This document shows positions 1 through 5,249 of a DNA stretch of 5,392 nucleotides, one piece after another. How positions within the stretch are numbered: the stretch's first letter is position 1; each line of letters opens with the position of its first letter. Origin of the DNA: Alphaproteobacteria bacterium. Its GTDB lineage: Bacteria > Pseudomonadota > Alphaproteobacteria > Micavibrionales > Micavibrionaceae. Below the pieces are notes generated by a model. It was given only the letters and a program-made list of their open reading frames with translations, made no database searches and was not told the origin of the DNA. The translations under genes were made by a program, and so were the position numbers. The DNA lies in NCBI GenBank assembly GCA_030427765.1, contig JAUICS010000124.1, positions 1 through 5,392 of the forward strand. The letters are read 5' to 3'.

Positions 1-824
1 CCTTTCCGATGATGATGACGGCGGCCGGAACAATTCCACCGGCAAAAGTCTTTGTCATGGGGGCCGGTGTTGCTGGTCTTCAGGCCATTGCAACGGCCAA
101 ACGTCTGGGCGCGGTTGTTTCCGCAACAGATGTTCGTCCAGCGGCGAAGGAACAAGTCCAATCCCTAGGCGGCACATTTGTTGCCGTTGAAGATGACGAA
201 TTCAAAGAAGCCGAATCCGCCGGTGGTTACGCCAAGGAAATGTCGGCAGAATATAAAAAGAAACAAGCGGCCCTTGTCGAAGAAACAATTGCCAAACAGG
301 ATATTGTCATCACGACCGCCCTTATCCCCGGTCGTCCGGCACCGCGCCTTGTGACCGACACCATGGTTAAATCGATGAAACCAGGGTCGGTTTTGGTTGA
401 TTTGGCGGTTGAACAAGGCGGAAACGTCGAAGGTGCAAAGGCCGGTGAAATTGTCAAAAAACACAACGCGACAATCGTTGGTCATGTGAATACACCTAGC
501 CGTCTGGCCACAGATGCATCATCCCTTTATGCCCGTAACCTTTATAACCTTGTCATGCTAATGGCCGATAAGGATAAGAAAGGCGATGTAAAATGTGACT
601 GGGACGATGACATTCTGAAGGGGGTAACATTAACACGCGGCGGCAAGATTGTTCATCCGAACTTTGTCAAAGCGGACGCAAAACCTGCGGCAGCTAAAAA
701 AGCTGCGCCAAAAAAGACACCAACAAAGACATCAGCAGCAAAGAAAGCTACGACCGCGGTAAAACCAGCACCAAAAAAAGCCGCCGGGAAAACTGCCGAA
801 AAAACTGATGCTGACAAAAGCTAG
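1..824 (+). CDS. pntAA: NAD(P) transhydrogenase alpha subunit 1 (PntAA, domain I), 5'-truncated
   Basis: This is the NAD(H)-binding peripheral subunit of proton-translocating transhydrogenase, which moves hydride between NADH and NADP+ on the cytoplasmic face of the membrane. The frame is open to the window edge (first full codon at 3), and the ATGs at 9-17 are internal codons of the conserved FPMMMTAAGTI segment, so the true start lies upstream. Counting from position 9, a Rossmann fold begins with GAGVAGLQA (residues 18-26), followed by TDVRP (40-44), whose Asp is the usual ribose-binding residue. GGYAKEMSAEYKKKQ (72-86) is the mobile loop over the nucleotide, and TTALIPGRPAP (102-112) and the region to about 218 are typical of domain I. 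The RQD loop that contacts domain III is upstream and not visible. After GGKIVHPNF the family usually ends or enters a short linker. Here a 51-residue Ala/Lys/Pro/Thr tail (residues 221-271, 16 Ala and 15 Lys) follows. pntAB starts 38 bases downstream of the stop. Confidence 0.96.
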   Translation, partial: FPMMMTAAGTIPPAKVFVMGAGVAGLQAIATAKRLGAVVSATDVRPAAKEQVQSLGGTFVAVEDDEFKEAESAGGYAKEMSAEYKKKQAALVEETIAKQDIVITTALIPGRPAPRLVTDTMVKSMKPGSVLVDLAVEQGGNVEGAKAGEIVKKHNATIVGHVNTPSRLATDASSLYARNLYNLVMLMADKDKKGDVKCDWDDDILKGVTLTRGGKIVHPNFVKADAKPAAAKKAAPKKTPTKTSAAKKATTAVKPAPKKAAGKTAEKTDADKS

Positions 825-853
825 AACGATAAGACAGGAACGAAAGAAAGGTC

Positions 854-857
854 AGGA
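854..857 (+). promoter_or_regulatory. Shine-Dalgarno of pntAB
   Basis: AGGA lies 5 bases before the ATG at 863. It supports that start and hence a hydrophilic N-terminus of about 49 residues on PntAB. Confidence 0.7.
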
Positions 858-862
858 ACATA

Positions 863-1288
863 ATGTCGACTGATAATCAAAAACAACTGGTTGAAGGGAC
901 CGCAACCCTTGCCGAGAAATTGCAGGCCATGGCCGAAAAGGCAAGAGAACTGGCCGAACAAACGCCGGAAATTCTGGCCAATGCCGCCGCCACGCACGGT
1001 GATGGTGCGCCCTTCATTGTAACGGCATTCACTGTATTCATTCTGGCCTGCTTTGTTGGTTACTATGTTGTATGGAAGGTCACACCGGCCCTGCACTCCC
1101 CGCTTATGGGTATTACAAATGCCATTTCGTCCGTGATTATTGTTGGTGCATTAATCGCCGCCGGTCCAATGGATTGGGGATTTTCGAAAGTGATGGGATT
1201 ACTGGCCGTGATACTGGCATCCATCAATATTTTCGGTGGTTTCATTGTGACCCGCCGTATGCTCCACATGTTCAAGAAGAAAGGGTAA
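863..1288 (+). CDS. pntAB: NAD(P) transhydrogenase alpha subunit 2 (PntAB, membrane domain IIa)
   Basis: This 141-residue membrane subunit supplies the first helices of the proton-conducting domain II of transhydrogenase. In two-gene bacteria it is fused to the C-terminus of PntA, whereas in Rhodospirillum-type alphaproteobacteria it is separate and of about this length. A hydrophilic, probably helical N-terminus (residues 1-49, rich in Ala, Glu and Lys) precedes three hydrophobic segments at about 50-71, 84-101 and 108-128. The family signature [19 protein letters not shown] (74-92) spans the loop and start of the second helix. The C-terminus is basic ([11 protein letters not shown]), as expected for a cytoplasmic end. 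The start is set by AGGA at 854-857. It sits 38 bases after pntAA, and its stop is 6 bases before pntB, whose weak ribosome site lies inside the end of this gene, so the three genes are almost certainly cotranscribed. Confidence 0.96.
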   Translation: MSTDNQKQLVEGTATLAEKLQAMAEKARELAEQTPEILANAAATHGDGAPFIVTAFTVFILACFVGYYVVWKVTPALHSPLMGITNAISSVIIVGALIAAGPMDWGFSKVMGLLAVILASINIFGGFIVTRRMLHMFKKKG

Positions 1289-1294
1289 GCCGAT

Positions 1295-2686
1295 ATGGAA
1301 ACGTTTGCCTCATTTGCATATTTGATTGCGTCCGTATGTTTTATAATGGCCCTTCGCGGGTTATCCAGTCCGGAAACCGCACGTCAGGGTTTGATGTTTG
1401 GAATGGTCGGTATGGGAATCGCCATTATCACGACATTAATGCTGCCGATTGTGGCCAGTTATTTCTGGATACTTTTGTGTATTGCGATTGGCGGTTCGAT
1501 CGGTGCTACGATTGCACATAAAATTGAAATGACCGCGTTGCCGCAACTTGTTGCCGCCTTCCATTCACTCGTCGGTTTGGCCGCGGTGTTTGTGGCCGTG
1601 TCCGCATTTTATAATCCCGAGGCGTATCATATCGGCGTGTTTGGTGACATTCATACCGGAAGTCTGATTGAAATGTCATTGGGTGCCGCCATCGGTGCCG
1701 TCACATTTACGGGATCCATCATCGCATGGGGTAAATTGCAGGGAACCATCAGCGGCAAGCCGGTTACCTTCGCCGGCCAGCACCAGCTTAATGCCGGTCT
1801 TGGCCTTCTGATGATTTTGTTGGTAATCCTGCTATGCGCGACAAACGCCACATTCTATATGTGGGCGATTATCGCCGTTGCGCTTGCGCTTGGTATTCTG
1901 ATGATTATTCCAATCGGCGGTGCCGATATGCCTGTGATCGTATCCATGCTGAATTCCTATTCCGGATGGGCTGCGGCGGGTATCGGATTTACACTACAAA
2001 ACAACCTTCTTATTATCACAGGCGCACTTGTCGGCGCGAGTGGTGCCATCCTGTCCTACATTATGTGTAAAGGCATGAATCGTTCCTTCCTAAACGTCCT
2101 TCTTGGCGGCTTTGGTGGTGAGCAGGCCGCAGGTGGCGGCGGTGACACTGGCGATAAAAACGCCAAAATCGGTGCAGCCGACGATGCGGCATACATCATG
2201 AAAAATGCATCCAGTGTTATCATCGTGCCGGGTTACGGTATGGCGGTGGCGCAGGCCCAGCACGCGCTTCGTGAAATGGCTGACATTCTGAAAAAAGAAG
2301 GTGTTACCGTTCGTTACGCCATTCACCCGGTAGCAGGCCGTATGCCAGGGCATATGAACGTCCTTCTGGCCGAGGCAAACGTACCGTATGACGAGGTTTT
2401 GGAGCTGGAAGACATTAACCGTGATTTCGCCCAGACAGACGTAGTTTACGTGATCGGCGCGAATGATATTACGAATCCGGCCGCAAAGAACGATTCGACA
2501 TCACCAATTTACGGCATGCCGGTTCTGGATGTCGAAAAATCGAAAACCGTCCTATTCGTCAAGCGTAGCCTAGGTTCCGGATATGCGGGCATCGATAATC
2601 CACTATTTTATCAAGACCATACCCTGATGTTACTTGGCGATGCCAAGAAAATGACAGAAGATATTGTTAAGGCACTTGAGGAGTAA
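1295..2686 (+). CDS. pntB: NAD(P) transhydrogenase beta subunit (PntB, domains IIb and III)
   Basis: This is the 463-residue beta subunit, full length for the family. Residues 1 to about 268 form the membrane half, with roughly nine hydrophobic helices. The conserved proton-path residues are visible: His90 in AAFHSLVGLAAV (equivalent to E. coli PntB His91), and Asp211 and Asn220 in GADMPVIVSMLNSYSGWAA (208-226). A Gly-rich linker (about 271-287) leads to the NADP(H)-binding domain III. This domain contains PGYGMAVAQAQ (312-322, the Rossmann loop), HPVAGRMPGHMNVLLAE (344-360, the loop covering NADP), VIGANDITNPAA (386-397) and KRSLGSGYAGIDNPLFY (423-439, binding the 2'-phosphate). All key motifs are intact, so the enzyme should be active. 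Together with PntAA and PntAB it would couple proton entry to NADPH formation. The start ATG lies 6 bases after the pntAB stop, with only a weak AAGGG upstream, which suggests translational coupling. No clear terminator follows. Confidence 0.98.
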   Translation: METFASFAYLIASVCFIMALRGLSSPETARQGLMFGMVGMGIAIITTLMLPIVASYFWILLCIAIGGSIGATIAHKIEMTALPQLVAAFHSLVGLAAVFVAVSAFYNPEAYHIGVFGDIHTGSLIEMSLGAAIGAVTFTGSIIAWGKLQGTISGKPVTFAGQHQLNAGLGLLMILLVILLCATNATFYMWAIIAVALALGILMIIPIGGADMPVIVSMLNSYSGWAAAGIGFTLQNNLLIITGALVGASGAILSYIMCKGMNRSFLNVLLGGFGGEQAAGGGGDTGDKNAKIGAADDAAYIMKNASSVIIVPGYGMAVAQAQHALREMADILKKEGVTVRYAIHPVAGRMPGHMNVLLAEANVPYDEVLELEDINRDFAQTDVVYVIGANDITNPAAKNDSTSPIYGMPVLDVEKSKTVLFVKRSLGSGYAGIDNPLFYQDHTLMLLGDAKKMTEDIVKALEE

Positions 2687-2739
2687 GCTCGGTTAACGGG
2701 CGAGGGGATGTTAATGAATTTTGTGTCTATTTCGGCACG

Positions 2740-2754
2740 TTAATGTTTCGTTAA
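2740..2754. promoter_or_regulatory. Candidate CtrA-binding site 1 (TTAA-N7-TTAA)
   Basis: TTAA at 2740-2743 and TTAA at 2751-2754 are separated by exactly 7 bases, and the second is followed by C, as in the usual TTAAC half-site. This is the consensus for the alphaproteobacterial response regulator CtrA. It lies about 100 bases upstream of the first hydrolase start. The match is exact; CtrA binding is inferred. Confidence 0.6.
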
Positions 2755-2765
2755 CTATTCCGCCT

Positions 2766-2780
2766 TTAAATATTCCTTAA
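2766..2780. promoter_or_regulatory. Candidate CtrA-binding site 2 (TTAA-N7-TTAA)
   Basis: TTAA at 2766-2769 and TTAA at 2777-2780 again have exactly 7 bases between them. The offset from site 1 is 26 bases, about 2.5 helical turns. The flanks are AT-rich, so a single match could be chance, but two perfect full sites in tandem upstream of a gene are much less likely to be. It lies about 74 bases upstream of the hydrolase ATG. Confidence 0.58.
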
Positions 2781-2791
2781 AAAATAACAAA

Positions 2792-2828
2792 GCACTTGTG
2801 CCTAACAATTGGCACATTTATGTGTGCC
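2792..2828 (+). repeat. Cluster of GCAC/GTGC inverted repeats with two alternative hairpins
   Basis: TGTGCC (2797-2802), GGCACA (2811-2816) and TGTGCC (2823-2828) are perfect 6-base arms. The middle arm can pair with either neighbour, giving an 8-base or a 6-base loop, so the two hairpins exclude each other. A further GCAC-TT-GTGC palindrome is at 2792-2801. It could be an operator for a dimeric regulator, or a structure in the leader RNA ending 14 bases before the Shine-Dalgarno sequence. No T-run follows, so it does not look like a terminator. No regulator can be named. Confidence 0.45.
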
Positions 2829-2842
2829 GTAACATGACTTTT

Positions 2843-2848
2843 GAGGAG
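2843..2848 (+). promoter_or_regulatory. Strong Shine-Dalgarno of the first hydrolase
   Basis: GAGGAG lies 5 bases before the ATG at 2854 and decides that start. The nearer ATG at 2849 is out of frame and overlaps the end of the site. Confidence 0.85.
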
Positions 2849-2853
2849 ATGTC

Positions 2854-3912
2854 ATGCAGGGGAAGAATAAAGGCGCGAACGCGAATGCGTGGCGTAAAAA
2901 ACTTGAATCCGCATTCACACGAAATGCATATGTATTTCCGGATGATCCATCACATATTCTTGGATATTGGACGGGACGCAGTTTAGGTCAGGCACGCGGC
3001 AATGCGTTTTTGATTACGGGTCTGACGTCGGATTGCAGTTTCTATCTGGATGTCATGTCGGATATCCGCAAAAACAATTTCAATGTTCACGGTTATGATT
3101 TGTATGGTCAGGGTGCGTCCCTGCACACACGTGAACGTGATGGCAAAAACATATTTCCCGCCCTTCCCATTTCGTTACATTCCGAGCATTTACGATCATT
3201 CTTCAATCATGCGGCCCTTGATCAAACAAACCTTCCGAACGTTACCATTGCCCATTCACTCGGGGCACTTATATTCCTGAATTACCTGCTTGATTGGCAT
3301 GAGAAGAATCCGCACCAAAAGCCGCCGTTTTCAAAAGCCGTTCTGGTAACGCCGTTCCTGGCGTTAAAACCCGGTTTTTATAAAACCCTCCTCGGCATCG
3401 TACCTCCTGAAATCATCAAAAACGTGTCTTTGAGTGATTTTCCTACCGATGCCGTGGAGTTTTTCCGGCGCTTCACACGTAAGGAGCTAAGGTCCTATTT
3501 ACAAGAACAATGTGAAGGACGCGAAGACGAACTGGAAATGCTTCGCGATCGGTTTGATTTCGAAATAGGTATCCTGCACGAAGCCAAAAAGGCGCAGCAG
3601 CGTATCATGGACAATCTCCATATCTTCCGCGACATGGACATTGAATTCACCTGTATCGAAGCCACAATGGAGGATTTGGTTTGCAATGATGCCATTAAGC
3701 AATTTGCAACCGATATTAATGCACATGTGGAAACGATTGAGGGCATGCACGGACTGCCTTACGACCCTAATCCTGATGTAAAACGCAGACTGGCCGATGT
3801 TATCCGGTGCGTTTCACACGACATTGGAACGGGTTTCATCCGCATTCCTCCACCGGATAACGACGGTATGGATAAGGATAATCAAGACGGGTATAATCAT
3901 CTTGTGGCATAA
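2854..3912 (+). CDS. Alpha/beta hydrolase, serine aminopeptidase S33/lysophospholipase-like (divergent)
   Basis: This is a 352-residue predicted serine hydrolase without signal peptide or membrane segment, so probably cytoplasmic. The alpha/beta fold marks are FLITGLTSDCSFY (52-64, oxyanion-hole strand and loop), YDLYGQGAS (81-89, corresponding to the D-x-x-G-x-G-x-S motif) and the nucleophile elbow AHSLGA (133-138) with Ser135. The probable acid is Glu273 or Asp274 in TMEDLVCNDAIKQF, and the catalytic His is probably His299 in EGMHGLPYDP. The region between (about 170-260) is a large cap, including a highly charged helical stretch at 205-252. The segment around Glu273 (E-x-L-V-x-N-x-A-I) matches the next gene, so the two are related, but this one lacks the PldB-specific APMFG motif. 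The substrate is unknown; lysophospholipid, monoacylglycerol or another ester is plausible from the family. The C-terminus (about 331-352) is acidic and probably disordered. It is likely the first gene of a two-gene operon behind the CtrA-type boxes. Confidence 0.88.
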   Translation: MQGKNKGANANAWRKKLESAFTRNAYVFPDDPSHILGYWTGRSLGQARGNAFLITGLTSDCSFYLDVMSDIRKNNFNVHGYDLYGQGASLHTRERDGKNIFPALPISLHSEHLRSFFNHAALDQTNLPNVTIAHSLGALIFLNYLLDWHEKNPHQKPPFSKAVLVTPFLALKPGFYKTLLGIVPPEIIKNVSLSDFPTDAVEFFRRFTRKELRSYLQEQCEGREDELEMLRDRFDFEIGILHEAKKAQQRIMDNLHIFRDMDIEFTCIEATMEDLVCNDAIKQFATDINAHVETIEGMHGLPYDPNPDVKRRLADVIRCVSHDIGTGFIRIPPPDNDGMDKDNQDGYNHLVA

Positions 3913-3915
3913 TAT

Positions 3916-4941
3916 GTGCCTAAACCAGATGATTGTATGTTAATAGAAACCCCAGACATTCATACGCCGGATAATCCGGAAACCAATACGCCGCTGCAGC
4001 TGGAACAGCGTTTTCATCCCCCAAAAAACTGGCAATGGGAATACGTAACAAATGCAAACGGGCATAAGCTGCGCATCGGTCATGTTGTACCGAATTACAA
4101 GGGCATTAAGGCGATTGTGGTTATTCTTCCCGGACTTGGTGAATTTGCGGAAAAATATTTTGAACTTGCGCATAATCTGCTTGGTGAAAATTACGCCGTC
4201 GTGACGTTTGATTGGGTATGTCAGGGAAAATCATCGCGCCTTATCAAGAATTCACAAAAACGGCACTCCCTTGGGTTTCATCACGAAGCAGATGATTTGC
4301 ACTGTCTTATCAAATATATGAATACCCATTTCCCGCTGGACCTGCCGAAAGTCATGCTCGCGCATTCGATGGGGGCGAATATCGGCCTGCGTTACATCAT
4401 AAAACATCCTGATGTATTTAGTGCCTATGTCGCATCGGCACCCATGTTCGGGATTAAGGTTTTATCGCATTTGCCGCTGGCAACGTATTATATGATTGCA
4501 CGATCCGTGTGCCGTTACCGCAGTGAATCATATGTTCCGGGTGGCCATGACTGGGATGACACAATACATCCCGATAATATTGAAGACAGTATTCTTTCAA
4601 GTGATCCCGCCCGTAATGTATTGAACAACATTTGGCCAAAGAAAAATCCAGCGTTGCAAACCGGAAATGTTACATGGGGATGGGTTCGGGCCGCGATTAA
4701 ATCATGTATGGTATTGCGTAAAACAGATACGCTGGAAAACATATATACACCAAGCCTTTTATTCAGTTGCGGGGAGGAAAAACTGGTTAGCAACCGTGCC
4801 ATCTTCCGTGCATCCAAATTCATGCCAAACGCACATCAGGTTCACATACCCGATGCAAAACATGAAATCATCATGGAACGCGATGAATTACGGCGTGTGT
4901 TTATTGATGAACTGTTCAACTTTTTATATTCGGCAACATAA
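3916..4941 (+). CDS. PldB-like lysophospholipase (alpha/beta hydrolase)
   Basis: This is a 341-residue predicted serine hydrolase resembling lysophospholipase L2 (PldB), which removes the remaining acyl chain from lysophospholipids. Motifs in order are ILPGLGEFAEKYFELA (70-85, oxyanion loop), FDWVCQGKSSR (98-108, where PldB-type proteins usually have D-W-R-G-Q-G-x-S), the elbow LAHSMGAN (148-155) with Ser151, ASAPMFGI (173-180, typical of PldB), CGEEKLVSN (285-293) with Glu288 at the acid position, and DAKHEIIMERDELR (313-326) with His316. Glu rather than Asp at the acid position is, as I recall, also seen in E. coli PldB. There is no signal peptide. The first 33 residues are Pro/Asp/Thr-rich and probably disordered. 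The GTG at 3916 is 3 bases after the previous stop and has no Shine-Dalgarno. The ATG at 3937 (residue 8) is an equally possible start, also without one, so translation probably depends on reinitiation. Confidence 0.88.
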   Translation: MPKPDDCMLIETPDIHTPDNPETNTPLQLEQRFHPPKNWQWEYVTNANGHKLRIGHVVPNYKGIKAIVVILPGLGEFAEKYFELAHNLLGENYAVVTFDWVCQGKSSRLIKNSQKRHSLGFHHEADDLHCLIKYMNTHFPLDLPKVMLAHSMGANIGLRYIIKHPDVFSAYVASAPMFGIKVLSHLPLATYYMIARSVCRYRSESYVPGGHDWDDTIHPDNIEDSILSSDPARNVLNNIWPKKNPALQTGNVTWGWVRAAIKSCMVLRKTDTLENIYTPSLLFSCGEEKLVSNRAIFRASKFMPNAHQVHIPDAKHEIIMERDELRRVFIDELFNFLYSAT

Positions 4942-4974
4942 ACAGCATTTTTGTATGCATGATGTGACACACAC

Positions 4975-5003
4975 TTGAAAACAATGCCGCGTTCCGATTA
5001 AAT
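4975..5003 (+). promoter_or_regulatory. Candidate sigma-70 promoter for the 70-residue gene
   Basis: TTGAAA (4975-4980) and TTAAAT (4998-5003) are separated by 17 bases, with 5/6 and 4/6 matches to the -35 and -10 consensus. Transcription would start near 5010, giving a leader of about 23 bases with the Shine-Dalgarno at 5021. The spacer 4942-5032 shows no terminator for the upstream hydrolase, so readthrough is also possible. Confidence 0.4.
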
Positions 5004-5020
5004 ACTTAGGAAGATTTACA

Positions 5021-5025
5021 AAGGA
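5021..5025 (+). promoter_or_regulatory. Shine-Dalgarno of the 70-residue gene
   Basis: AAGGA lies 7 bases before the ATG at 5033. This good spacing supports the small frame being a real gene. Confidence 0.75.
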
Positions 5026-5032
5026 TAGACAC

Positions 5033-5245
5033 ATGACACATGAACGCTTGAGCGACAAAATTTTATCAGCCCTAGAATTCGCCATTTATCAGGAAGATAA
5101 AGAGGTTGCAGAGATGCTTGTGAATGCGCTTGAACTATCCATGACACGTAAAGCAGGCGGACAAGAATTTGTTGAACGTCGTGACTTTCCGCCGGCCATC
5201 GAAACCGCCCTCACAAAATACGAAGCGCTTAAGAATAAGGGCTAA
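5033..5245 (+). CDS. Small protein of unknown function (70 residues)
   Basis: I do not recognise a named family. The 70-residue product is soluble and charged. Residues 4-36 look like two amphipathic helices (SDKILSALEFAIYQ, then KEVAEMLVNALELSM) joined by an acidic turn. A basic/Gly-rich segment TRKAGGQEFVERRDFPP (38-54) follows, then a C-terminal helix (55-67). There are no cysteines, signal peptide or membrane segment, and no DNA-binding motif can be asserted. Reality is supported by a well-placed AAGGA, a possible promoter at 4975-5003 and codon usage like its neighbours. The EFVERRDFPP stretch looks like a conserved core, which suggests a small alphaproteobacterial family, but that is an impression and not a search result. 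It ends 4 bases from the stop of a convergent gene. Confidence 0.8.
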   Translation: MTHERLSDKILSALEFAIYQEDKEVAEMLVNALELSMTRKAGGQEFVERRDFPPAIETALTKYEALKNKG

Positions 5246-5249
5246 GTGC

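Larger units (their letters stand above)
2687..2853. other. Intergenic regulatory region between pntB and the hydrolase pair
   Basis: These 167 bases hold no gene but are dense in short motifs: six TTAA tetramers (2693, 2711, 2740, 2751, 2766, 2777), four of them paired at the CtrA spacing, and five GCAC/GTGC tetramers (2735, 2792, 2798, 2812, 2824). No Rho-independent terminator for pntB is visible. A 4-bp CTCG/CGAG stem at 2688-2704 is too weak and has no T-run. No strong sigma-70 -35/-10 pair was found. The best partial match (TTGGCA at 2809-2814, TAACAT at 2830-2835) has only a 15-base spacer and would leave almost no leader. That fits a promoter that needs an activator, but does not prove it. 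Confidence 0.7.

Noticed and set aside
165..485. Long antisense open frame opposite pntAA
   Set aside because: It lies entirely within a strongly conserved gene, lacks a ribosome site and has a product of unlikely composition.
669..824. Idea that the Lys/Ala tail of PntAA arises from a frameshift
   Set aside because: The other two frames do not continue a conserved PntA sequence here, and domain I is already complete at GGKIVHPNF, so the tail is an in-frame extension.
2688..2704. Possible terminator after pntB (CTCG/CGAG stem)
   Set aside because: It has only 4 base pairs with a 9-base loop and no following T-run.
2798..2986. A GTG-initiated plus-strand frame overlapping the leader and start of the first hydrolase
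   Set aside because: It has no Shine-Dalgarno, overlaps the real gene out of frame and encodes no recognisable domain.
3495..3750. Two overlapping antisense frames opposite the first hydrolase
   Set aside because: Both are shadows of the real coding frame, and neither has start signals or a recognisable product.
2797..3923. TGTGCCTAA repeated at 2797-2805 and 3915-3923, with GTGCCTA also at 5246-5252, suggesting a junction repeat
   Set aside because: GTGCCTA also occurs inside coding sequence at 4421-4427, and a 9-base repeat is expected by chance in a window of this size.
4963..4971. TGTG-A-CACA palindrome in the spacer after the second hydrolase
   Set aside because: Its arms are only 4 bases and it has no T-run. 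It is too small to call an operator or terminator.
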